64,000 bases of DNA from Gaiellasilicea sp963802765. GTDB taxonomy: Bacteria > Actinomycetota > Thermoleophilia > Gaiellales > Gaiellaceae. The stretch covers positions 1 through 64,000 of the forward strand of contig CAWDJZ010000002.1 in NCBI GenBank assembly GCA_963802765.1, read 5' to 3'. This document shows, piece by piece, positions 27,440-34,491 of the stretch. A program made the position numbers and the translations under genes. How positions within the stretch are numbered: position 1 is the first letter of the stretch; the number at the start of each line of letters is the position of its first letter. The notes beneath the pieces were generated by a model. That model saw nothing but the letters and a program-made list of their open reading frames with translations. It made no database searches and had not been told where the DNA came from.

Positions 27440-27826
27440 GTGCTGGCACTCGACTTTGGCGCGGCGCGGACCGGCGTCGCCGTCTCCGACGCGACCGGAA
27501 CGCTCGCTCGTCCGCTGACCGTCGTCGAGCGCGCGGCGAGCGAGGCCGGCCTGCGCCGGCTCGTCGAGCTCGTCGCCGAGGAGGGCGCCGAGCGCGTCGT
27601 GGTCGGTCTGCCGCTCACGCTCCGCGGCGAGCGGGGCGCGCAGGCGGAGGAGACCGCGGCGTTCGTCCAGGCGTTGAGCGCCGCGGTCGACGTGCCGGTG
27701 GAGTCGTTCGACGAGCGCTTCACGACGACGCTCGCGGCCTCCGGCCCACCCTCGCGCGCGCCCGAGGACGCCCGGGCAGCGGCGCACCTGCTCGAGAGCT
27801 ACCTGACGTGGACGACCAGGTCGTAA
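27440..27826 (+). CDS. ruvX: Holliday junction resolvase-like RuvX/YqgF
   Basis: Small RNase H-fold nuclease (128 residues) implicated in 16S rRNA 5' processing and possibly Holliday-junction cleavage. VLALDFGAARTGVAVSD holds the first catalytic Asp, VVVGLPLTLRGERG is the conserved middle strand, and VESFDERFTTTLA has the conserved Glu/Arg. GTG 27,440 is the first normal start; an upstream CTG (27,434) would restore the usual extra residue before the first strand. alaS-ruvX-mltG adjacency is conserved in many bacteria. Its stop lies inside the start of mltG (19-base overlap). Confidence 0.9.
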   Translation: MLALDFGAARTGVAVSDATGTLARPLTVVERAASEAGLRRLVELVAEEGAERVVVGLPLTLRGERGAQAEETAAFVQALSAAVDVPVESFDERFTTTLAASGPPSRAPEDARAAAHLLESYLTWTTRS

Positions 27827-28737
27827 GGCCGCCCCGGCCGGGCGGGCCGGAGCGGAAGCCGTCGAAGGGGGTGCTGGCGCTGCGCCGCAGCGTCGCGGCT
27901 CTCCTCCTACTCGGCTTTCTCGGGCTCGGGCTCTGGCTCGGCGTGGAGGCGCTTGGAAGCGACGAGGAGGCGGCACCGCCGCCGCCGCCGACGACCGCCG
28001 TGGTGCCGAAGCCGGTCATCCTCCGCATCGTCTTCCCGGAGGGCTTCACGCGCAAGGACATGGTCGAGCGGGTCGGCGAAGTGCGGCGGATCGCGCGACA
28101 GAAGCGCAAGGTGACGCCCAAGCTGACCGCGGCCGCCTATGCGAAGGCCTCCCAGGCGGCAAGAGCGCCGGCCGCCTTCCGCAAGGAGGCGGACGGGATC
28201 GAGGGCTTCCTCTTCCCGGCCACGTATGAGTTCACGCCGAAGACGACCGCGAAGAAGCTCGTTGCCGACCAGCTGGCCCACTTCGACACCAACTGGAAGA
28301 AGGTCGACCAGCGCCACGCACGGACGAAGAACCTGACGCCGTACGACGTGCTGATCATCGCCTCGATGGTCGAGAAGGAGACGATCGCGCCGAAGGAGCG
28401 GCCGCTCGTCGCCGCCGTCATCTACAACCGGCTCAAGGCGGGGATGCCGCTCGGAATCGACGCCACGATCCGGTACGGGCTCGGCGTCCCCGGCACCGAG
28501 GCGCTGCGCCGCTCCCAGCTCGAGAGCGACAACCCGTACAACACCCGCAACCGCACCGGCCTGCCGCCGACGCCGATCGCCAATCCCGGTCTCGCCTCGA
28601 TCAAGGCCGCGGCGAAGCCCGCGAACGTCGACTACCTCTACTTCGTGCGCAAGCCGGACAAGATCCATCACTTCTTCACCGCGAGCGAGTCGGAGTTCTT
28701 CGCCAAGGCCTGCGAGTACGGGTTCGGCTGCGGGTGA
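27808..28737 (+). CDS. mltG: Endolytic murein transglycosylase MltG
   Basis: Membrane-bound lytic transglycosylase that would cut nascent glycan strands. 309 residues; one transmembrane helix at ~33-50 (VAALLLLGFLGLGLWLGVEA), a proline-rich linker, a LysM-like portion (EGFTRKDMVERVGEV), and the YceG catalytic domain with the active-site Glu in IIASMVEKETIAPKERPLVA and YNRLKAGMPLGIDATIRYGL. GTG start inside ruvX. The final codon region contains the GTG of aroE. Confidence 0.93.
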   Translation: MDDQVVRPPRPGGPERKPSKGVLALRRSVAALLLLGFLGLGLWLGVEALGSDEEAAPPPPPTTAVVPKPVILRIVFPEGFTRKDMVERVGEVRRIARQKRKVTPKLTAAAYAKASQAARAPAAFRKEADGIEGFLFPATYEFTPKTTAKKLVADQLAHFDTNWKKVDQRHARTKNLTPYDVLIIASMVEKETIAPKERPLVAAVIYNRLKAGMPLGIDATIRYGLGVPGTEALRRSQLESDNPYNTRNRTGLPPTPIANPGLASIKAAAKPANVDYLYFVRKPDKIHHFFTASESEFFAKACEYGFGCG

Positions 28738-29450
28738 TCGGCGGCACGACCGGCCTGGTCGGGCTGCTGCGGGATCCGAAGGTCGATTCGCTCTCGCCGC
28801 GGATGCACAACGCCGCGTTCGCGGCGCTCGCGCTCGATCTCGCCTACGTCCCGCTCGGCGTGCCGCCTGAGCTTCTCGGGGATGCGGTCCGCGGCCTGTC
28901 CGCACTCGGCTTCCTGGGGGCCAACGTGACGACTCCGCACAAGCGGGCTATCGTCGCGCTCTGCGACGAGGTCGAGGGCGGCGTCGAGTCGGTGAACACG
29001 CTCGTGATCCGCGACGGTCGCGTGCACGGCTCGAGCACGGACACGGCCGCGCTGGTCGACCGGCGGCTTGCCAAGGCGGCGGTCATCGGAGCCGGGGGCG
29101 CAGCGACCGCCTGGATCGCGGAGCTCGAGGCGCGCGGGGCCGATGTCCATGTGTTCGCGCGAAGGGGCGACTGGCCTCCGCGCGTCGACGACGCGGAGCT
29201 CGTCGTCCACGCGACGCCGGTGAAGGACGAGCTTCTCTTCCAGCCGCACACCGGCCAGACCGTGATCGACCTCGCCTATCGGGCCGAGGGCGGGGAGACG
29301 GCGCACGTCGCGGCAGCGCGCTCTGCCGGCTGCGAGGTCGTGGACGGTCTCGACGTGCTCGTCGCCCAGGGTGCGGCGTCGTTCGAGGCCTGGACGGGCC
29401 TACCGGCGCCGGTCGATGTGATGCGCGCCGCAGTACGCTCTGCCGCGTGA
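28734..29450 (+). CDS. aroE: Shikimate dehydrogenase
   Basis: NADP-dependent reduction of 3-dehydroshikimate to shikimate. 238 residues, somewhat short compared with ~270. Substrate site: LRDPKVDSLSPRMHNAAF (Ser pair) and NVTTPHKRAIV with the catalytic Lys; STDT (residues ~102) includes the catalytic Asp; Rossmann glycines are in VIGAGGAATAW. GTG start overlaps the mltG stop and the stop overlaps the GTG of aroC, so translation is coupled along the aro run. Confidence 0.9.
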   Translation: MIGGTTGLVGLLRDPKVDSLSPRMHNAAFAALALDLAYVPLGVPPELLGDAVRGLSALGFLGANVTTPHKRAIVALCDEVEGGVESVNTLVIRDGRVHGSSTDTAALVDRRLAKAAVIGAGGAATAWIAELEARGADVHVFARRGDWPPRVDDAELVVHATPVKDELLFQPHTGQTVIDLAYRAEGGETAHVAAARSAGCEVVDGLDVLVAQGAASFEAWTGLPAPVDVMRAAVRSAA

Positions 29451-30526
29451 CGTTGAGCCTGACCACGGCAGGCGAGTCGCACGGGCCCGCGCTCGTCGCG
29501 ATCCTGACCGGTCTGCCTGCCGGCCTCGTGCTCGACCGGGCCGCGATCGACGCCGACCTCCATCGCCGCCAGCAGGGCTACGGGCGCAGCCCGCGCCAGC
29601 AGCTCGAGCGGGACGAGGTGGAGGTGCTCGCGGGCCTGAGGCACGGCCGCACGCTCGGCACGCCGCTCGCACTCGTCGTCCGCAACCGCGACCACGCGAA
29701 CTGGGCCTGGGGGATGAGCCCCTGGAAGCCCGAGGGCGAGCCGTCCGGCAAGGGGGTGAAGCCGGTGACGCTGCCGCGGCCGGGACACGCCGACCTGGCC
29801 GGCACGCTCAAGTTCGGCCACGCGGACGTGCGCGACGCGCTCGAGCGCGCAAGCGCGCGCCACACGGCCGTGCTCGTCGCCGCCGGAGCGGTCGCGAAGA
29901 CCCTTCTGCGCGAGCTCGGGATCGAGGTGGCCGGCTCCGTGCTCGAGCTCGGCGGCGAGCGGGAAGGGTGGGAGGCCGCGATCGACGCCGCCCGTGCCGA
30001 CCGCGACACGCTCGGCGGGATCGTCGAGGTCCGCGCCACCGGTGTCTTCCCCGGCCTCGGCTCCTACGCGACTCGTGAGGAGCGGCTCGACGCGCGGCTG
30101 GCGGCCGCGCTGATGGGTATCCAGGCCGTCAAGGGCGTCGAGATCGGCGACGGCTTCGCGCTCGCGCGCGAGCGCGGGTCGGCCGCGCACGACGAGATCG
30201 AGCCGGGCCTCGGGCGCCGCTCGAATCGAGCCGGCGGGATCGAGGCCGGCGTCTCGAACGGCGAGGAGATCGTCGTCCGCGCCGCGATGAAGCCGCTGCC
30301 GACCCTGATGCGCCCGCTCGACTCCGTCGATCTCGCCACCGGCGAGCCGGCGCAGGCGCTCGTGGAGCGCAGCGACGTCGCCGCGGTCGAGGCGCTCGCG
30401 GTTGTCGCCGAGGCCGCGGTTGCCTGGGAGCTTGCCCGCGCGGCCCGAGAGAAGCTCGGCGGCGACGCGCTCGGCGACGTGAAGGCCGCGCACGCCGCCT
30501 ACCTGGAGCGGATACGAGCCCGCTAG
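29447..30526 (+). CDS. aroC: Chorismate synthase
   Basis: FMN-dependent last step of the shikimate pathway, converting EPSP to chorismate. 359 residues. N-terminal TTAGESHGPALVAILTGLPAG is signature 1; the loop HRRQQGYGRSPRQQLERDEV and RPGHADLAGTLKFG follow; the late signature SNGEEIVVRAAMKPLPTL is also present. GTG start overlapping aroE. Downstream the aroK-aroB fusion begins almost at once. Confidence 0.95.
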   Translation: MTLSLTTAGESHGPALVAILTGLPAGLVLDRAAIDADLHRRQQGYGRSPRQQLERDEVEVLAGLRHGRTLGTPLALVVRNRDHANWAWGMSPWKPEGEPSGKGVKPVTLPRPGHADLAGTLKFGHADVRDALERASARHTAVLVAAGAVAKTLLRELGIEVAGSVLELGGEREGWEAAIDAARADRDTLGGIVEVRATGVFPGLGSYATREERLDARLAAALMGIQAVKGVEIGDGFALARERGSAAHDEIEPGLGRRSNRAGGIEAGVSNGEEIVVRAAMKPLPTLMRPLDSVDLATGEPAQALVERSDVAAVEALAVVAEAAVAWELARAAREKLGGDALGDVKAAHAAYLERIRAR

Positions 30527-30540
30527 ACCGCCCGCTCGCG

Positions 30541-31938
30541 CTGATCGGCTTCATGGGGGCCGGAAAATCGACGCTGGGCCGCGAAGCGGCGGAGCGGCTC
30601 GGCCGCCCGTTCGTCGACGTCGACGACCTGATCGAACAGAACCTCGGCGCGACGGCCGCGGAGATCTTCGCCCGCGACGGCGAGCACCGGTTTCGCGAAG
30701 TCGAGGAGGAGTGGGCAGACGCCGTCCTCGGGAGCAGCGACTACGGAGTCACTGCGCTGGGCGGCGGCGCGATCGAGTCGCCGGTGATCCGGGAGGCGCT
30801 GCGCGAGCGGGCGACAGCGGTGTGGCTCGACGTCCCGGTCGACGAGGCGTGGGCGCGCTCGCGCGGCAGCGCGCGGCCGCTCGCCGAGGACGAGACCGAG
30901 TTCCGGGCGCGCTACGAGCGGCGCCGGCCGCTGTACGAGGCGGCCGCCGACTTCGTCGCCCACGACCTCGACGACGTCGTGCTCGCGGCAGGCGGGATCC
31001 ACGTCGGGCTCGGCGCGCTCGAGCGGCTCGGCGAGCTCGTGCCCGGCGACGCGCCCGTGGAGCTCATCGCCGACGCACGCGTCGCCGGCATTCACGGCAT
31101 GGACGCGCAGCTCGCGCTCGGGGCGCGCGTCCACGCGCTCCACGAGGTCGCGCCGGGCGAGCAGGCGAAGACGGTCGAGTCGATCGAGGGGCTCTGGCAT
31201 GCGCTCAGGCTCGAGCGCGGCGGCATGCTCGTCGCGCTCGGCGGGGGGAGCACGACCGACGTCGCCGGCTTCGCGGCGGCCACGTACCTCCGCGGGATCG
31301 ACTGGGTCGCCGTCCCCTCGACCCTCGTCGGCCAGGTCGATGCGGCGATCGGCGGCAAGACGGCGATCGACCTCCCGTACGCGAAGAACCTCGTCGGCGC
31401 CTTCCACTGGCCCGTGCGAACGGTGATCGATCCCGCGCTTCTCGAGACGCTGCCCGAGCCCGAGCTCGACAACGGCCGGGCCGAGGTGGTCAAGACCGGC
31501 CTGCTCGCGGGCGAGCCGCTGTGGGAGCTGGAGCTCGCCGAGCAGGTGCAGCGCTCGGCGGCGTTCAAGTGCGCCGTCTGCCTGCGCGACCCGCTCGACC
31601 TGGGCGAGCGCGCGCAGCTCAATCTCGGTCACACCTTCGCGCACGCGCTCGAGGCCGCCGCCCGCTTCGCGCTCCCGCACGGCCGGGCCGTTGCGCTGGG
31701 GCTGATCGCCGCGCTGCGCCTGTCGGGGCTCGACACGACGGTGGTCGAGCAGGAGCTGCGACCCGAGCCCGTCCGCGTCGACCGCGAGCAGGCGTGGGCG
31801 GCGCTCGTGCGTGACAAGAAGGTCGTCGGCGGCGTGCCGCGCCTCGTCCTCCTCGACGCGCCCGGGAAGCCGCGGCTCGGCGTCGAGCTGCCCGAGGCGG
31901 ACGTGCGCGCCGCGCTCGATTCGCTGATCGCGAGTTAG
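30541..31938 (+). CDS. aroKB: Fused shikimate kinase and 3-dehydroquinate synthase (AroK-AroB)
   Basis: Residues ~1-150 are shikimate kinase: P-loop GFMGAGKSTLG, shikimate-binding Asp in DVDDLIEQ, GLY-like ALGGGAIESP, lid Arg in SARPLAEDE. From ~150 on is dehydroquinate synthase: LVALGGGSTTDVAGFAAATY, VPSTLVGQVDAAIGGKTAID, metal ligands in ELDNGRAEVVKTG and NLGHTFAHALEAAARF. No ATG/GTG/TTG start exists in this frame upstream of ATG 30,553, which would remove the first strand; CTG 30,541 is given as a compromise. Both parts are compact (~150 and ~310 residues). Confidence 0.85.
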   Translation: MIGFMGAGKSTLGREAAERLGRPFVDVDDLIEQNLGATAAEIFARDGEHRFREVEEEWADAVLGSSDYGVTALGGGAIESPVIREALRERATAVWLDVPVDEAWARSRGSARPLAEDETEFRARYERRRPLYEAAADFVAHDLDDVVLAAGGIHVGLGALERLGELVPGDAPVELIADARVAGIHGMDAQLALGARVHALHEVAPGEQAKTVESIEGLWHALRLERGGMLVALGGGSTTDVAGFAAATYLRGIDWVAVPSTLVGQVDAAIGGKTAIDLPYAKNLVGAFHWPVRTVIDPALLETLPEPELDNGRAEVVKTGLLAGEPLWELELAEQVQRSAAFKCAVCLRDPLDLGERAQLNLGHTFAHALEAAARFALPHGRAVALGLIAALRLSGLDTTVVEQELRPEPVRVDREQAWAALVRDKKVVGGVPRLVLLDAPGKPRLGVELPEADVRAALDSLIAS

Positions 31939-31947
31939 AGTCGCCCG

Positions 31948-32373
31948 ATGCGCGTGGCAATCCTCAACGGCGTCAACCTCGACGCGCTCGATCGCCGGGA
32001 TCCCGAGCTGTACGGCGGGCTGGGCCTGGCCGAGCTCGAGAGCCGCATCTACCAATGGTCGAAAGAGCTCGAATGCACGACGCGCTGCCGGCAGACGAAC
32101 CACGAGGGGCAGTACGTCGACTGGTGCCACGACGCACTCGACTGGGCCGACGGCGTCGTCCTGAACCCCGGCGCCTGGTCGCACTACAGCTATGCAATCC
32201 GCGACGCGGTCGAGCTCTTCACCGTGCCCGTCGTCGAGGTGCACCTGTCCAACATCGCCGAGCGGGAGGAGTGGAGACGGCACTCCGTGATCGGCGAGCT
32301 GGCGTCGAAGCGCGTGATCGGCAAAGGGCCGGACGGCTACCGCGAGGCGCTCGAGTTCCTCGTCAAGCGGTGA
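31948..32373 (+). CDS. aroQ: Type II 3-dehydroquinate dehydratase, divergent
   Basis: Removes water from 3-dehydroquinate. 141 residues. RVAILNGVNLDALDRRDPELYGG is the family N-terminus in altered form (usual NGPNLNLLGxR...YG); the catalytic Tyr is in LYGG and the catalytic His in VVEVHLSNIAEREEW. The loop TNHEGQYVDW replaces the usual SNxEGxLID, and LNPGAWSHYSYAIRDA replaces NPGAYTHTSVALRDA. Key residues are kept, so activity is likely. Follows the kinase-synthase fusion, completing aroE-C-KB-Q. Overlaps the next gene by four bases. Confidence 0.85.
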   Translation: MRVAILNGVNLDALDRRDPELYGGLGLAELESRIYQWSKELECTTRCRQTNHEGQYVDWCHDALDWADGVVLNPGAWSHYSYAIRDAVELFTVPVVEVHLSNIAEREEWRRHSVIGELASKRVIGKGPDGYREALEFLVKR

Positions 32374-32816
32374 CGTCCAAGTTCAAGATCACGATGCTCC
32401 TCGCGGACGCGGCGCAGGAGGTCGGCGGAAAGCTCTACGTGCTCGGCGGCGGCTGGTCGATCATCAACGCCGGACCGACGAACTTCGCGATCGCGGTCTA
32501 CATGCAGACGCCGTGGGACCAGGCGAACCGCCGGCACACGTTCAGGATCGAGCTGCTCGACGCGGACGGCCGGCAGGTGCTCCTGCCGCAGCCGGACGGC
32601 GAGGAGCGGCCGTTCTTGATCGAGGGCCACCACGAGGCCGGCCGCCCTGCGGGCTTGAAGCCGGGCACGCCGCTCGACGGCGCGTTCGCGATCCAGTTCG
32701 CCGGCGTCCGGCTACCTCCCGGCGAGCGGCTCGAGTTCCGGCTCTCGATCGACGGCGAGACGCACGAGGACTGGACGCTTCCGTTCACGACCCGGCCGGA
32801 GACCGCGCCGCAGTAG
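32370..32816 (+). CDS. Conserved hypothetical protein (possible DUF6941)
   Basis: 148 residues with no signal peptide or membrane segment. It begins VTSKFKITMLLADAAQEVGG (GTG start overlapping the aroQ stop) and continues KLYVLGGGWSIINAGPTNF; the pattern of a short beta-rich protein with ADAAQ..GKLYVLGGGW resembles the DUF6941 family, but I am not certain. Its position between aroQ and an M24 peptidase in the shikimate-efp run says nothing clear about its job. Confidence 0.7.
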   Translation: MTSKFKITMLLADAAQEVGGKLYVLGGGWSIINAGPTNFAIAVYMQTPWDQANRRHTFRIELLDADGRQVLLPQPDGEERPFLIEGHHEAGRPAGLKPGTPLDGAFAIQFAGVRLPPGERLEFRLSIDGETHEDWTLPFTTRPETAPQ

Positions 32817-32828
32817 GATCGTCAGCCT

Positions 32829-33878
32829 GTGAGCGGTACCTCCCGCATCGAGCGGCTCGCCGCCCTCCTCGATGAGCCGCTGCTCGTCACGAGCGTCGTC
32901 AACGTCCGCTACCTGACCGGGCTCTCGAGCTCCAACGCAGCCGTGCTCGTCGCTCCGGACGGCGAGGCGACGTTGTACACGGACTTTCGCTACGCCCAGA
33001 AAGCACGTGCGCTCGACGGCGTGCGATTCGAGAAGACTGCACGCGCGATCCTCGGCGACCTCGCCACGCGCCTCGCCGGGCAGACCGTCGGCATCGAGGC
33101 GCACGTCCTCACCGTCGCAGGCAACGAGACGCTGCGCGACGGCGGCGTCGAGACCGTTGCGCGCACCGGCCTCGTCGAGCGGCTGCGCGCGGTCAAGGAG
33201 CCCGCCGAGCTCGAGACCATGCGCGCCGCCGCTGCGATCTCCGACAACGTCTTCACGGCGTTGGCGGACGAGCGCTTCACCGGCCGGACCGAGCGCGAGC
33301 TCGCCTGGCGCGTGCGCGAGCTCTTCCACGAGCAAGGCGCCTCCGAGCTCGCCTTCGACTCGATCGTCGCCGCCGCCGAGAACGGCGCGAGCCCGCACGC
33401 GGACGTCCGCGACGTCGAGATCCCGCCCAACACGCTCGTCACGATCGACGCCGGCTGCCGCGTCGACGGCTACGCCTCGGACTGCACCCGCACGTTCGCG
33501 ACCGGCGACCTGCCGGACGAGCTCGGGCGCGCCTACGCCGTCTGCCTGGAGGCACAGCTCGCCGGGCTCGAGGCGTACGGCCCTGGCGTGAGTGGCCGCG
33601 ACGCCGACGCGGCCGCGCGAGACGTGATCGCAGCGGCCGGTTGGGAGGAGGAGTTCGGGCACGGGCTCGGCCACGGGATCGGGCTCGAGGTGCACGAGCT
33701 GCCGGCGGCGCGCCCGGAGTCGACCGACACGCTCGAGGCCGGGAACGTCGTCAGCTGCGAGCCCGGGATCTACCTGCCCGGCCTGGGCGGCGTCCGGATC
33801 GAGGACCTGGTGGTGGTCACGGACGACGGCAGCGAGCGGCTGACCAACGCGCCGAAGGAGCTCACGACGGTCAGGTAA
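32829..33878 (+). CDS. M24-family aminopeptidase (Xaa-Pro peptidase-like)
   Basis: Dinuclear-metal peptidase, 349 residues, GTG start. The N-terminal creatinase-like domain (~1-120) includes YLTGLSSSNAAVLVAPDG; the pita-bread catalytic part has the metal ligands in TIDAGCRVDGYASDCTRTF (two Asp), GHGLGHGIGLEVHE (His), CEPGIYLPG (Glu) and GGVRIEDLVVV (Glu). Adjacent upstream of efp, a conserved arrangement in many bacteria (pepQ-efp), suggesting clearance of proline peptides, though this link is only by neighbourhood. Confidence 0.9.
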   Translation: MSGTSRIERLAALLDEPLLVTSVVNVRYLTGLSSSNAAVLVAPDGEATLYTDFRYAQKARALDGVRFEKTARAILGDLATRLAGQTVGIEAHVLTVAGNETLRDGGVETVARTGLVERLRAVKEPAELETMRAAAAISDNVFTALADERFTGRTERELAWRVRELFHEQGASELAFDSIVAAAENGASPHADVRDVEIPPNTLVTIDAGCRVDGYASDCTRTFATGDLPDELGRAYAVCLEAQLAGLEAYGPGVSGRDADAAARDVIAAAGWEEEFGHGLGHGIGLEVHELPAARPESTDTLEAGNVVSCEPGIYLPGLGGVRIEDLVVVTDDGSERLTNAPKELTTVR

Positions 33879-33889
33879 CCTGCGGCGCC

Positions 33890-34456
33890 GTGGCCGAGGT
33901 CGTCAGCACCAACGAGTTCAAGAACGGGATGCACGTCGAGCTGGACGGCTCGGTGTGGCGCATCGTCGAGTTCCAGCACGTGAAGCCGGGCAAGGGCGGT
34001 GCGTTCGTGCGGACGAAGGTGAAGAGCGTCGACTCGGGCGCCGTCGTCGACCGGACGTTCCGAGCGGGGGAGAAGTTCCCGCGCGTCTTCACCGAGGTCA
34101 AGAACATGCAGTACCTGTACGACTCCGGCGACGAGGTCGTCTTCATGGACGAGGGCACGTACGAGCAGCTTTCGCTGTCGCACGCGTCGCTCGAGGCCGA
34201 GCTGCCGTACATGCTGCCCTCGAGCTCCGTCCAGCTCCTCTTCGTCGGCGGCAGGCCGTCCGGGGTGCAGCTTCCCTCCTCCATCGAGCTCTCGGTGACC
34301 GACACCGAGCCCGGTGTGAAGGGCGACACCGTCTCGAACGTGACGAAGCCTGCGACGCTCGAGACCGGCGCCGTCGTGGCCGTGCCGCTCTTCGTGAACG
34401 TGGGCGACCGGATCAAGGTCGATCCCCGCGAAGGCCGCTACATAAGCAGGGCGTAG
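33890..34456 (+). CDS. efp: Translation elongation factor P
   Basis: Relieves ribosome stalling at proline runs. 188 residues with KOW-like and two OB-fold domains. The modification-loop lysine is in HVKPGKGGAFVRTKVK (the basic residue after PG). The C-terminus carries the family pattern VGDRIKVDPREGRYISRA. GTG start 33,890 (VAEVVSTNEFKNGMHVELDG). The neighbouring genes are the M24 peptidase upstream and the carboxyltransferase-like/AccB gene downstream. Confidence 0.95.
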   Translation: MAEVVSTNEFKNGMHVELDGSVWRIVEFQHVKPGKGGAFVRTKVKSVDSGAVVDRTFRAGEKFPRVFTEVKNMQYLYDSGDEVVFMDEGTYEQLSLSHASLEAELPYMLPSSSVQLLFVGGRPSGVQLPSSIELSVTDTEPGVKGDTVSNVTKPATLETGAVVAVPLFVNVGDRIKVDPREGRYISRA

Positions 34457-34491
34457 AGATCCGTCGCTCCGGCGCTCGGTAGGCTCCGCTC

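Noticed and set aside
30703..31814. Second plus-strand open frame inside the aroK-aroB fusion
   Set aside because: Arg-rich shadow frame with no recognisable domain; the kinase and synthase motifs all lie in the other frame.
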